Notes under the pieces: generated by a model
The model's input: only the letters and a program-made list of their open reading frames with translations
Database searches by the model: none
What the model was told of the DNA's origin: nothing
Program-made: the position numbers and the translations under genes
NCBI GenBank assembly: GCA_903864515.1
Contig: CAIPFZ010000033.1
Location: 1 to 10,756 of the forward strand
Direction of reading: 5' to 3'
DNA: 10,756 nucleotides
DNA from: an uncultured bacterium
Lineage (GTDB): Bacteria; Patescibacteriota; Minisyncoccia; Phycocordibacterales; CAIZLB01
Shown: positions 5,792-10,756 of the stretch, piece after piece
Layout of the letters: each line of letters opens with the position of its first letter
Position numbering within the stretch: the stretch's first letter is position 1

Positions 5792-6166
5792 CTAAATAGA
5801 AAACATTAATATAAGACCAATAATTAATACTATAACCCCTCCTAATGAAAAAAGTGAGTCTCCTTTAATTTTTCTATAGACCGATGTTATTGCACTTGGG
5901 ATTATCAAGAGAATAATACCCTTCAACAGCATTAACCAACCTAATATTGTAATCAGAATTTCTAGATTAGAATTCCAAGAGTTCACAAAAGTTATGACGA
6001 TAGCACCCATCAGCAATGATAAAAAGCCAAACAACCACATCACTGCTCCGTTTTTTGTAGCTTCTTCTAATAGAGAATTTACAGCTTTTTTATTTGCAAA
6101 CAAAGACATTCCCAACACCACAAAAAGAATTCCTAATATGTTGGTAATAATTATTAATGATTCCAT
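5792..6166 (-). CDS. Four-span small membrane protein
   Basis: This 124-residue protein is hydrophobic almost throughout. Four likely membrane helices lie at residues about 4-23, 41-61, 69-90 and 104-124, joined by short loops; the polar stretches ANKKAVNSLLEEATKNG (24-40) and VYRKIKGD (96-103) are the only sizeable soluble parts. With four spans both termini should be on the same side, and the basic second loop suggests that side is the cytoplasm. I do not recognise the family and no catalytic motif is visible. It is the first gene of a probable two-gene transcript with the NUDIX hydrolase and has its own promoter (6249-6277) with a dyad in the leader. No Shine-Dalgarno sequence is seen before the ATG. 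Confidence 0.75.
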   Translation of the reverse strand: MESLIIITNILGILFVVLGMSLFANKKAVNSLLEEATKNGAVMWLFGFLSLLMGAIVITFVNSWNSNLEILITILGWLMLLKGIILLIIPSAITSVYRKIKGDSLFSLGGVIVLIIGLILMFSI

Positions 6167-6183
6167 ATGTTTATTTGATTCAA

Positions 6184-6209
6184 TAGGTGATTTTATAAAA
6201 TCAAACCTA
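6184..6209. promoter_or_regulatory. Dyad in the leader of the four-span gene
   Basis: GATTTTATAAAATC (6189-6202) is a perfect 14-bp palindrome, extended outward by TAGGT (6184-6188) and ACCTA (6205-6209) with two unpaired A on the right. It lies between the predicted start of transcription and the ATG at 6166. It may be an operator for an unknown dimeric regulator. Confidence 0.45.
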
Positions 6210-6248
6210 CTGGGTTTATTTTAATAATAATGAATCCCAATCTATATA

Positions 6249-6277
6249 ATTATACACCTAAATTCATATTATGACAT
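6249..6277 (-). promoter_or_regulatory. Promoter of the four-span/NUDIX unit
   Basis: On the minus strand ATGTCA (6272-6277, four of six) and a perfect TATAAT (6249-6254) are 17 bp apart, giving a leader of about 75 bases. It is back to back with the plus-strand promoter at 6316-6343. Confidence 0.6.
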
Positions 6278-6315
6278 GAAGCACAAGATCAAAAAAACTG
6301 GGCATATACAAACGC

Positions 6316-6343
6316 TTGACAAATTTAAATAGTCTGATAATAT
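6316..6343 (+). promoter_or_regulatory. Strong promoter of the candidate ncRNA
   Basis: A full-consensus TTGACA (6316-6321) is followed after 16 bp by TAATAT (6338-6343). It is one of the best promoters in the window, yet no convincing protein gene follows on this strand for more than 2 kb. Transcription would start near 6350. Confidence 0.65.
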
Positions 6344-6349
6344 TTTGCC

Positions 6350-6720
6350 ATAACGTTCTTTTAGGAGATCTACAGGTTTTGGAGGATAGATATATACGGC
6401 TTATTTTAAGGCTTTATATACCTGTCCTCCACTACGCGCGTTGCGTAAATGGGCGGGAAACAACCCCAATGAAACACCATCGTTACCATGAACAACCGAC
6501 GACGCAACGATAACCCTGCCGGCCTCAATCAAAATTATTCATCCGCCTCCGCCCGCCCCACCGCCACCGGCCGTTTCGCCGGCGCCGTGTCGCACTAACG
6601 GCAGCTCTCGGCGTCTGATTAAGACACCTCTCAAAACCCTGGTGGGTTAATCAGATAGCCAGAAAGAAAACAAAACCAAAGCCGGTTCCCTTCACTGCGA
6701 AAGGAACCGGCTAATTCTTT
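6350..6720 (+). ncRNA. Candidate structured non-coding RNA, about 370 nt
   Basis: The stretch lies between a strong plus-strand promoter and a strong hairpin terminator and is far richer in G+C than nearby genes, mainly at 6430-6615. Visible stems in order: 6381-6396 with 6415-6430 (GGAGGA/TCCTCC outside, TATATA inside, one wobble and one mismatch in 16); CGTTGCGT 6439-6446 with ACGCAACG 6502-6509; CCGGC 6567-6571 with GCCGG 6578-6582; GCCGT 6584-6588 with ACGGC 6598-6602; TCTGATTAA 6614-6622 with TTAATCAGA 6647-6655, itself closing CACC/GGTG; then the terminator. ACAGGT near 6372-6377 could instead pair with ACCTGT in the first stem, so two folds are possible. I see no tmRNA, RNase P, SRP or 6S hallmark. 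Short frames inside (14 residues from 6470, 36 residues from 6488) have no ribosome binding site. Whether it is a new RNA class, a remnant or a diverged known RNA is open. Confidence 0.5.
6680..6720. terminator. Strong terminator, probably two-way
   Basis: AGCCGGTTCC (6680-6689) and GGAACCGGCT (6703-6712) form a perfect ten-pair stem. On the plus strand it is followed by AATTCTTTTGTCTAATTTT, ending the candidate ncRNA. On the minus strand it comes 17 bases after the META-domain gene's stop and is followed by TTGGTTTTGTTTTC, ending that transcript. Confidence 0.85.
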
Positions 6721-6729
6721 TGTCTAATT

Positions 6730-7686
6730 TTATTTAAAGAACATAGATCCACTATCCATTTTTAATCCTAGAACTAACTCGCCCTTAGATGTAAATAGAA
6801 AGTTTTGTACCTCGCCAAGCATTTTAGAAAAATCTGCCTCTTGTGATCCTTCGCAAAACATTAGTGTAGACATCATTTTAGTAAATGATATCTGATTTCC
6901 TTTCACTGTATATTCCCCACCAACTCCGTTACAGTCTGTTACAGCAGAGAAAGTTTTATCGGACTTCAGAGTTAATGTAAACTTACCAGGTATTTTTGGT
7001 GTGAAGCCTTTATCATCGCTATAGGTAGTATTAACCCAAATCCAAGTCTTCATACCCAGATTCATAATTGCAGGGTCAGCCTCCCCTTCAAAATTCTGAA
7101 CTACTTCTCCAAATTGAGGCGATGATGACTCTGAAGCACCGCTATTTGTATCAATCTTTAACTCTATAGTTTTAGCAACAGATGGAGGAGTGGTAAAACT
7201 CTCTCCAGGATTTCTATCTGCATAATTTACAATCACTGTATTATTAGGACCAACAGACATAGACTGTGGAGCAATTCTATCACCAAGCAAAACCGCATCC
7301 ACCGCAACCTTACCCGTCTTTTTGTTCAAGAGAGTTGTAACATAATAGAACGTTCCAGTTCCTCCAGTATTTTGGGTAACAATAAAAGCAGTGTCCTCTG
7401 TTCCATCTTTATCAAAATCTCCTTTCAAATCATTTCCAAAATATTTAGTAATTGTTTTTAATGCAGAACCCGGTGCAGACTCTGTGGTTGCTATACCATT
7501 TTCCAATTTAACTTCCTGACCATTTATCTTATAAGTTGCATCATAGGCTTTGACTTGAGGGCCAACTCCCCCACTGTTGTTTTGCATGTATATATCATCA
7601 TCTCCACTGAATTTATACATACCAGCAATGGCGATAAGTACAATGACTATACCCGCTACAATTAGAATTATTTTTGATGTTTTCAT
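6730..7686 (-). CDS. Membrane-anchored META-domain protein
   Basis: This encodes 318 residues. Residues 5-25 are a hydrophobic N-terminal anchor (IILIVAGIVIVLIAIAGMY), so the rest should lie outside the cell membrane. Residues about 45-180 are a beta-rich domain containing DFDKDGTED (90-98 region), a DxDxDGxxD calcium-binding-type loop as in FG-GAP/VCBS-like repeats. Residues 214-317 match the META/HslJ domain: WVNTTYSDD, FTLTLKSDKTFSAVTDCNG, then MMSTLMFCEGS and FLFTSKGELVLGL; Cys252 and Cys278 may pair. META domains occur in heat-inducible and secreted proteins, role poorly known. I use the ATG at 7686, because the longer frame opens with TTG (7704) and would translate the -10 box. It follows the pilin gene by 46 bases and may share its transcript. 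No Shine-Dalgarno. Confidence 0.8.
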   Translation of the reverse strand: MKTSKIILIVAGIVIVLIAIAGMYKFSGDDDIYMQNNSGGVGPQVKAYDATYKINGQEVKLENGIATTESAPGSALKTITKYFGNDLKGDFDKDGTEDTAFIVTQNTGGTGTFYYVTTLLNKKTGKVAVDAVLLGDRIAPQSMSVGPNNTVIVNYADRNPGESFTTPPSVAKTIELKIDTNSGASESSSPQFGEVVQNFEGEADPAIMNLGMKTWIWVNTTYSDDKGFTPKIPGKFTLTLKSDKTFSAVTDCNGVGGEYTVKGNQISFTKMMSTLMFCEGSQEADFSKMLGEVQNFLFTSKGELVLGLKMDSGSMFFK

Positions 7687-7692
7687 ATATAC

Positions 7693-7698
7693 ATTATA
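7693..7698 (-). promoter_or_regulatory. -10 box that would give a leaderless META-gene message
   Basis: A perfect TATAAT on the minus strand ends six bases before the ATG at 7686, so transcription would begin at or next to the A of the start codon. The -35 region is poor. The GGTGTATAAT context is also found at the four-span gene's promoter (6249-6258). Confidence 0.4.
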
Positions 7699-7732
7699 CA
7701 CCAAAATATTTTAAAAAGTTTAGGGGAGGAAT

Positions 7733-8281
7733 TTATTTTATAGAGAAACAGTGTGTTCCTGAAGAAGGCAGAGCTCCGACTCCGGGAAGAAAATATTCGT
7801 AAGTAGGCCAATCAGAGAATTCAGAACCCCAGTATGTTGAGTAGAGTACTAGTACATAACCCGACTTATTCGTATCTCCAGTACATCTAGCATAATTGGC
7901 AGAAGATGGATCGTTAAACATATAGAACCAGGCACCTTGATGATTATTTCCTCTTGCTTTTGGAAAACTTTTCATGTAATTAGACATTTCACCGTACAAA
8001 AAAGGTAATCCTGACGCTGTATTTTCAGAAGATGAAATATCATCATTGTAAGAACCGTAGTAATAACCACCACTAGACGGGACTGTGTTGGGGTAAGAAC
8101 CCTTATCATTCTTGTACATCTCCAATGCGTTAACAAATTGCATTAACTCTGATCTAAACGCTTTTTCTTTAGCTTTGTTTCTTGCGCCAGTTACACTAGC
8201 CATAACCACACTTGAGAGAAGTGAGATAATTGAAATTACCACGAGCAATTCTATTAAAGTAAATCCTTTATTTTTTATCAT
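7733..8281 (-). CDS. Type IV pilin-like protein (prepilin)
   Basis: The product is 182 residues with a class III (prepilin peptidase) signal: short basic leader MIKNKG, cleavage expected after Gly6, then FTLIELLVVISIISLLSSVV with the conserved Glu at mature position 5 (Glu11). The hydrophobic helix (7-30) continues into the long alpha-1 helix (31-60, ARNKAKEKAFRSELMQFVNA and EMYKNDKGSYP), the usual start of the pilin globular head. The head (61-182) is rich in Gly, Ser, Tyr and Asn and has two cysteines, Cys133 and Cys178, well placed for the C-terminal disulfide loop of many pilins. No pilus motor or peptidase gene is in view, so it may be a major pilin, minor pilin or pseudopilin. Its ATG is three bases past the preceding gene's stop, so the two are certainly co-transcribed. 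No Shine-Dalgarno. Confidence 0.88.
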   Translation of the reverse strand: MIKNKGFTLIELLVVISIISLLSSVVMASVTGARNKAKEKAFRSELMQFVNALEMYKNDKGSYPNTVPSSGGYYYGSYNDDISSSENTASGLPFLYGEMSNYMKSFPKARGNNHQGAWFYMFNDPSSANYARCTGDTNKSGYVLVLYSTYWGSEFSDWPTYEYFLPGVGALPSSGTHCFSIK

Positions 8282-8284
8282 AAT

Positions 8285-8554
8285 TTAATTTGGCATGTTA
8301 AATGGGTCCAGAGACTGATTAATTACTTTCTTCTCATCAGTACCATCATATGTAAAGAAAAAGACAGAGAGTATGAGAAATAATACAGTAACACCCAATA
8401 GAATAAAATTTGCCGTTCTTTCACCCTTGGCAACCTTATGCTTAATCAAAAAATTCACAACCCCCGGTTTATCAGTAGATACCTGGAGTCTACTATAGAG
8501 AAATCTTGGATTTTGACTTTGTTGTTCGTCGTTAAATTGAATATTGTTTTCCAT
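8285..8554 (-). CDS. Small one-span protein ahead of the pilin gene
   Basis: This encodes 89 residues from the ATG at 8554 (MENNIQFNDEQQ). Residues 1-48 are polar, with RFLYSRLQ and VNFLIKHKVAKGERTAN; residues 49-69 are one hydrophobic helix (FILLGVTVLFLILSVFFF); the tail of about 20 residues is acidic to neutral. The positive charge before the helix suggests an inside N-terminus. Start choice: ATG codons at 8605 and 8572 are also in frame, but 8605 lies in the -35 box of a good promoter (8577-8605) and 8572 coincides with the expected transcription start, where it could be used only leaderless. I do not recognise the family. Its tight link to a pilin gene suggests a role in pilus or pseudopilus assembly, by association only. 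Confidence 0.65.
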   Translation of the reverse strand: MENNIQFNDEQQSQNPRFLYSRLQVSTDKPGVVNFLIKHKVAKGERTANFILLGVTVLFLILSVFFFTYDGTDEKKVINQSLDPFNMPN

Positions 8555-8576
8555 TTTTGTAGTTACTTTCATTTTG

Positions 8577-8605
8577 ATTATACAAGACACACCCCACTTA
8601 AGCAA
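8577..8605 (-). promoter_or_regulatory. Promoter of the pilin unit
   Basis: On the minus strand TTGCTT (8600-8605, four of six) and a perfect TATAAT (8577-8582) are 17 bp apart. Transcription would start near 8570, giving a leader of about 16 bases before the ATG at 8554. Confidence 0.6.
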
Positions 8606-8649
8606 TGTAATTATAATAACTTTTAGAGATTAGACACAGCACTCTTCTG

Positions 8650-8672
8650 AATTGTAATAAGACATTACAATT
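8650..8672. promoter_or_regulatory. Perfect 9-bp dyad between divergent genes
   Basis: AATTGTAAT (8650-8658) and ATTACAATT (8664-8672) are exact complements with a five-base centre. The dyad lies between the divergent pilin-unit and inositol-phosphatase promoters, a usual place for a shared operator. A looser TGTAAT-N7-ATTACA copy occurs at 3789-3807 behind the DUF5666-like gene, so the word may simply be common in AT-rich sequence here. Confidence 0.5.
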
Positions 8673-8707
8673 ATTTACATCACTTTTACATATATAAATC
8701 AATGTTA

Positions 8708-8735
8708 TTGTCACCCGAGTAAATGATACTATACA
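8708..8735 (+). promoter_or_regulatory. Possible promoter of the inositol-phosphatase-like gene
   Basis: TTGTCA (8708-8713, five of six) and TATACA (8730-8735, four of six) are 16 bp apart. The leader would be about 80 bases and has no Shine-Dalgarno. Other AT-rich -10-like words nearby make the call tentative. Confidence 0.35.
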
Positions 8736-8821
8736 AATATTGTTATATTTTAAAACAAATCAATTAATTAGGTATATATTTAAATCGGACAAAACAATAG
8801 TCACAAAACAAGAATACCAAT

Positions 8822-9718
8822 ATGAAAAACAACAACAATACGACAATGACAATTGAACAAATCGGGAAAACACTACAGGAAGAACTTGTTCCACGTGCAA
8901 TTAAAATCATTCAAGATGAATGCGCTGACTTAACCATTATAAAGAAGGTCGGTTACGATGGAGTTAAGGACGACCTCACAACTAACGGCGATATGAAGGC
9001 TCAAGCAATGTATATAAAAGAGCTCACCACTCTATTTCCAAACTATGGCATTATCGCTGAAGAGAATGGAGTTGCAACAAAAAGCCAAGACTCTACTGAT
9101 GATATCTATTTCACAGTTGATCCACTAGATGGAACTAAGGCGTATGAGCGTGGTTCTTCACAAGGCGTTGGAACGATGATTGCGCTCTGTAAAAATGCTA
9201 ATGTAATTGCAGTGTGTATTGGCGATGCCAACACCGGAGATATTTACAGTTTTGCTGGAGAAGATAAAGTTGGCGATGTCTTTCATCAACGTTTTGGTGT
9301 AACAAAAAAACTTACACCAAAGACCAACATCTCTCTGCTAATGCAATACGTTCTTCTTCGCAGTATGCCAAGCAAGCAACCTGCTTTAATAAACAAGATG
9401 ATTGGAGAAATTGGCAATAATGGAATCTTTAAGGGCACAGAGATTTGTGGAGGAAGTATCGGTATTGCTTTTGCAAGATTATGGAAAGGTGAAATTGGAG
9501 CGATGGTTCTTGAGGCGGGTTTTGACACCCCATGGGATCTAGCTCCTATTATAGGTATCAGCCGTAGATTGGGATTTAAGTTTTACGATATAGTTGGCGA
9601 TACGCTCGTACCTCATGAACCTGTGCCTGTTAAGGTGATAACAGAAAGACCATATAATCAATTGGTGGTACATGAATCTTCTGTTAAGGAGCTTGAGGAA
9701 TGGTTAACGCGTCAATAG
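8822..9718 (+). CDS. Inositol monophosphatase-family phosphatase
   Basis: The product is 298 residues, slightly above the usual 260-280. It carries the family's metal-binding motifs in order: DDLTTNGD (50-57) like the D-x-VT-x-x-D region, GIIAEEN (76-82) with the metal-binding Glu, VDPLDGT (99-105, full consensus) with two catalytic Asp, and TPWDLAP (236-242) with the WD-x-A motif. The enzyme should be a Mg2+-dependent cytoplasmic phosphatase of the FIG superfamily, hydrolysing an inositol phosphate, sugar phosphate or 3'-phosphoadenosine nucleotide (CysQ/SuhB-type); sequence reading does not separate these. WDLAP in place of the common WDxAAG or WDHAAG is a small deviation. The start may be 8822 or the ATG at 8846; neither has a Shine-Dalgarno. 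It is a single gene followed by a GC-rich hairpin. Confidence 0.85.
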   Translation: MKNNNNTTMTIEQIGKTLQEELVPRAIKIIQDECADLTIIKKVGYDGVKDDLTTNGDMKAQAMYIKELTTLFPNYGIIAEENGVATKSQDSTDDIYFTVDPLDGTKAYERGSSQGVGTMIALCKNANVIAVCIGDANTGDIYSFAGEDKVGDVFHQRFGVTKKLTPKTNISLLMQYVLLRSMPSKQPALINKMIGEIGNNGIFKGTEICGGSIGIAFARLWKGEIGAMVLEAGFDTPWDLAPIIGISRRLGFKFYDIVGDTLVPHEPVPVKVITERPYNQLVVHESSVKELEEWLTRQ

Positions 9719-9741
9719 ATGTTTTATTTCAAGCAATCTCC

Positions 9742-9772
9742 ATTGCCCGCCGTCCAAAGGACGGCGGGCAAT
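9742..9772. terminator. Perfect 14-bp GC-rich hairpin
   Basis: ATTGCCCGCCGTCC (9742-9755) and GGACGGCGGGCAAT (9759-9772) pair without error around an AAA loop. It comes 23 bases after the phosphatase gene stop. It is very stable but no U-run follows (CTTATGAA), so it may act as an mRNA-stabilising or mobile-type palindromic element rather than a classic terminator. It shares GCCCGCCG with the hairpin at 2354-2397. Confidence 0.65.
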
Positions 9773-9800
9773 CTTATGAATTGCTAAACCACAAAATCAT

Positions 9801-9843
9801 TTGACAAACCATTAAGTCAATTATACCTTTATATTAGGTATAA
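9801..9843 (+). promoter_or_regulatory. TTGACA box and TTATACCT/AGGTATAA dyad
   Basis: A full TTGACA (9801-9806) is followed 15 bp later by TATACC (9822-9827), somewhat close for a -10 box. TATACC is the left arm of a dyad, TTATACCT (9821-9828) and AGGTATAA (9836-9843) with a seven-base centre. The layout is that of a repressor or activator site over a weak promoter driving the gene at 9891. Confidence 0.5.
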
Positions 9844-9890
9844 AATTGCTTCTAGAAAACAAACATTCAACCATTAGAAAGAGACAATAT

Positions 9891-10661
9891 ATGAACATTG
9901 AAACGATGCTTGGGCTTGGCATACTTGATCTGTTGAACTACATCTTCAAGATCGACCCGTCAACATGCACTGGCGAACCGGATTATCCAATTGGAGAAGA
10001 TGAGATATCTTGCGGTTCAGTAAGCAGACCGCATATGCGTTCTGTCTTTCTGGCGAGAAATTGTTTTGGGGATTACTTTGATAACTTATTGGAAACAGTA
10101 AACTCCACAGCTCCTGAAAGAAGAATCGAACTTATAAGACAAGGAGACAGAGTATCCGTCATAGGTAATTTCTTGAATAATCTGTTTGCAAACCTCTTGT
10201 TTGTAGAATATCCAAACCTTATAAATTCTAAATTTTTCACACTTCGGCGTAATTGGCAAGTTGTCATCAACGCCAAAGAACGTATTCAGGGATGCAGGGG
10301 AAGCTATGAGCTGATTTCCCTTTTCGACAAATTGCCAAAAGTCATATCGGGCGAACTGGCAATCAGAGAAATAGATCCAAGTAAAATCATCATCCCACCA
10401 GGAGGAGAAATAATTGGACAAATATCTGACGTCAGATTGCGTAATCTTCTGAATTATTCAACTGAATATGTAGCAAAATTTAAAAGAGGACTTCAAAATC
10501 CAGACACTAAAAATTTGTATAAGGTAAGTCAAGCTACAATGACGGTCTTAGTGTCTATCGCAACAGCCGATGAGATTCCTTTATTTACTGAAAGCCAAGG
10601 TGAATATCACTTTCGTTATGACAAAGATTGGAATTTCATAAGATACTCCAATTACGTCTAA
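9891..10661 (+). CDS. Hypothetical protein of unknown family, 256 residues
   Basis: I do not recognise this protein. The chosen start is the ATG at 9891 (MNIETMLGLGILDLLNYIFK), with a weak AAAGAG 10 bases before it; an alternative TTG at 9846 would add 15 residues and begin next to the dyad. There is no signal peptide and no clear membrane span, though the first 20 residues are hydrophobic enough to form an amphipathic or surface helix. It is soluble, mixed alpha and beta: a Cys-containing segment (STCTGEPDYPIGEDEISCGS), a helical centre (RIELIRQGDRVSVIGNFLNN, then LFANLLFVEY), KLPKVISGELAIREIDPSKI, and a C-terminal aromatic-rich end (YHFRYDKDWNFIRYSNYV). No catalytic motif stands out. It is single, with its own promoter region and terminator. 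G+C and codon use look like its neighbours. Confidence 0.7.
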   Translation: MNIETMLGLGILDLLNYIFKIDPSTCTGEPDYPIGEDEISCGSVSRPHMRSVFLARNCFGDYFDNLLETVNSTAPERRIELIRQGDRVSVIGNFLNNLFANLLFVEYPNLINSKFFTLRRNWQVVINAKERIQGCRGSYELISLFDKLPKVISGELAIREIDPSKIIIPPGGEIIGQISDVRLRNLLNYSTEYVAKFKRGLQNPDTKNLYKVSQATMTVLVSIATADEIPLFTESQGEYHFRYDKDWNFIRYSNYV

Positions 10662-10683
10662 ATAACACAACCCTAACAATGGG

Positions 10684-10715
10684 AGCACGCGCTAATACCG
10701 CGTGCTTCTTCTTTA
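10684..10715 (+). terminator. Rho-independent terminator of the last gene
   Basis: AGCACGCG (10684-10691) and CGCGTGCT (10699-10706) pair perfectly around CTAATAC, followed by TCTTCTTTATATT. It is 22 bases after the stop at 10661. The last 40 bases of the window show nothing else. Confidence 0.85.
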
Positions 10716-10756
10716 TATTAATAATCTAAGATATTTTTAAATCTTTCTCCACATAG

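Noticed and set aside
6316..6513. 65-residue plus-strand frame across the candidate RNA
   Set aside because: Its start would lie inside the -35/-10 region, composition changes abruptly at the GC-rich part, and no ribosome binding site is present.
6350..6720. tmRNA, RNase P RNA, SRP RNA or 6S RNA as identity of the GC-rich stretch
   Set aside because: I looked on both strands for the tmRNA 5' GGTTTCGAC-type box and T-arm, the RNase P GAGGAAAGTC and ACAGAA boxes, the SRP GGAAGNAGCA loop and a 6S long central-bubble hairpin, and found none.
10073..10421. Two minus-strand frames within the last gene
   Set aside because: They are antisense shadows of the plus-strand gene, which has promoter-like sequence and a terminator in the right direction.
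1..10756. CRISPR array, insertion sequence or phage integrase
   Set aside because: No regularly spaced direct repeats, no transposase or recombinase motifs and no flanking terminal repeats with target duplications were seen.

Overview
The window looks like a piece of chromosome from a small-genome, AT-rich bacterium. My best guess is a Parcubacteria-type member of the Patescibacteria (Candidate Phyla Radiation). The reasons are an exported protein with a DUF5666-like beta domain, a minimal type IV pilin beginning with a KGFTLIELLVVISII leader, a short membrane-anchored META-domain protein, a CapA-like phosphoesterase, several small unrecognised membrane proteins, and start codons that mostly lack a Shine-Dalgarno sequence. 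The assignment is inferred from gene style only; there is no rRNA or other marker gene here.

Left part, 1-1940 (minus strand): a self-contained transcription unit. It has a TTGACA/TAATAT promoter at 1909-1938, a leader with a 13-bp inverted repeat, a likely 32-residue peptide gene that overlaps the next gene by ATGA, a two-span membrane protein, and an SPFH/band-7 (prohibitin/flotillin-like) lipoprotein. It ends in a strong terminator at 171-220. This unit is clearly richer in G+C than the rest (a sampled line has 30 of 60 bases G or C, against 21 of 60 in the CapA gene), so it may have been acquired. Left of its terminator a further minus-strand promoter with a dyad over its -10 box points out of the window.

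Middle, 2042-6277: a 58-residue acidic Ala/Glu/Thr-rich peptide gene with its own terminator; an XRE-type regulator with a good ribosome binding site and a 17-bp near-palindrome in its leader; a secreted DUF5666-like protein on the plus strand, convergent with a CapA-family phosphoesterase and sharing a two-way terminator with it; then a NUDT15/MutT-like NUDIX hydrolase probably co-transcribed with a four-span membrane protein.

6278-6729 has no convincing protein gene. It holds a strong plus-strand promoter (TTGACA, 16 bp, TAATAT), about 370 bases with unusually GC-rich, hairpin-filled sequence, and a strong terminator. I read it as a candidate structured non-coding RNA that matches none of the common bacterial RNAs I tested by eye. 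This is the most interesting locus in the window.

6730-8605 (minus strand): a compact unit with a small one-span protein, a type IV pilin-like protein three bases behind it, and a membrane-anchored META-domain protein. The last may also have its own promoter, giving a leaderless message.

Right part, 8606-10756 (plus strand): an intergenic dyad, an inositol-monophosphatase-family enzyme followed by a perfect 14-bp GC hairpin, then a 256-residue protein of unknown family preceded by a TTGACA box and a TTATACCT/AGGTATAA dyad, ending in a terminator. I saw no tRNA, rRNA, CRISPR array, transposase or recombinase gene.
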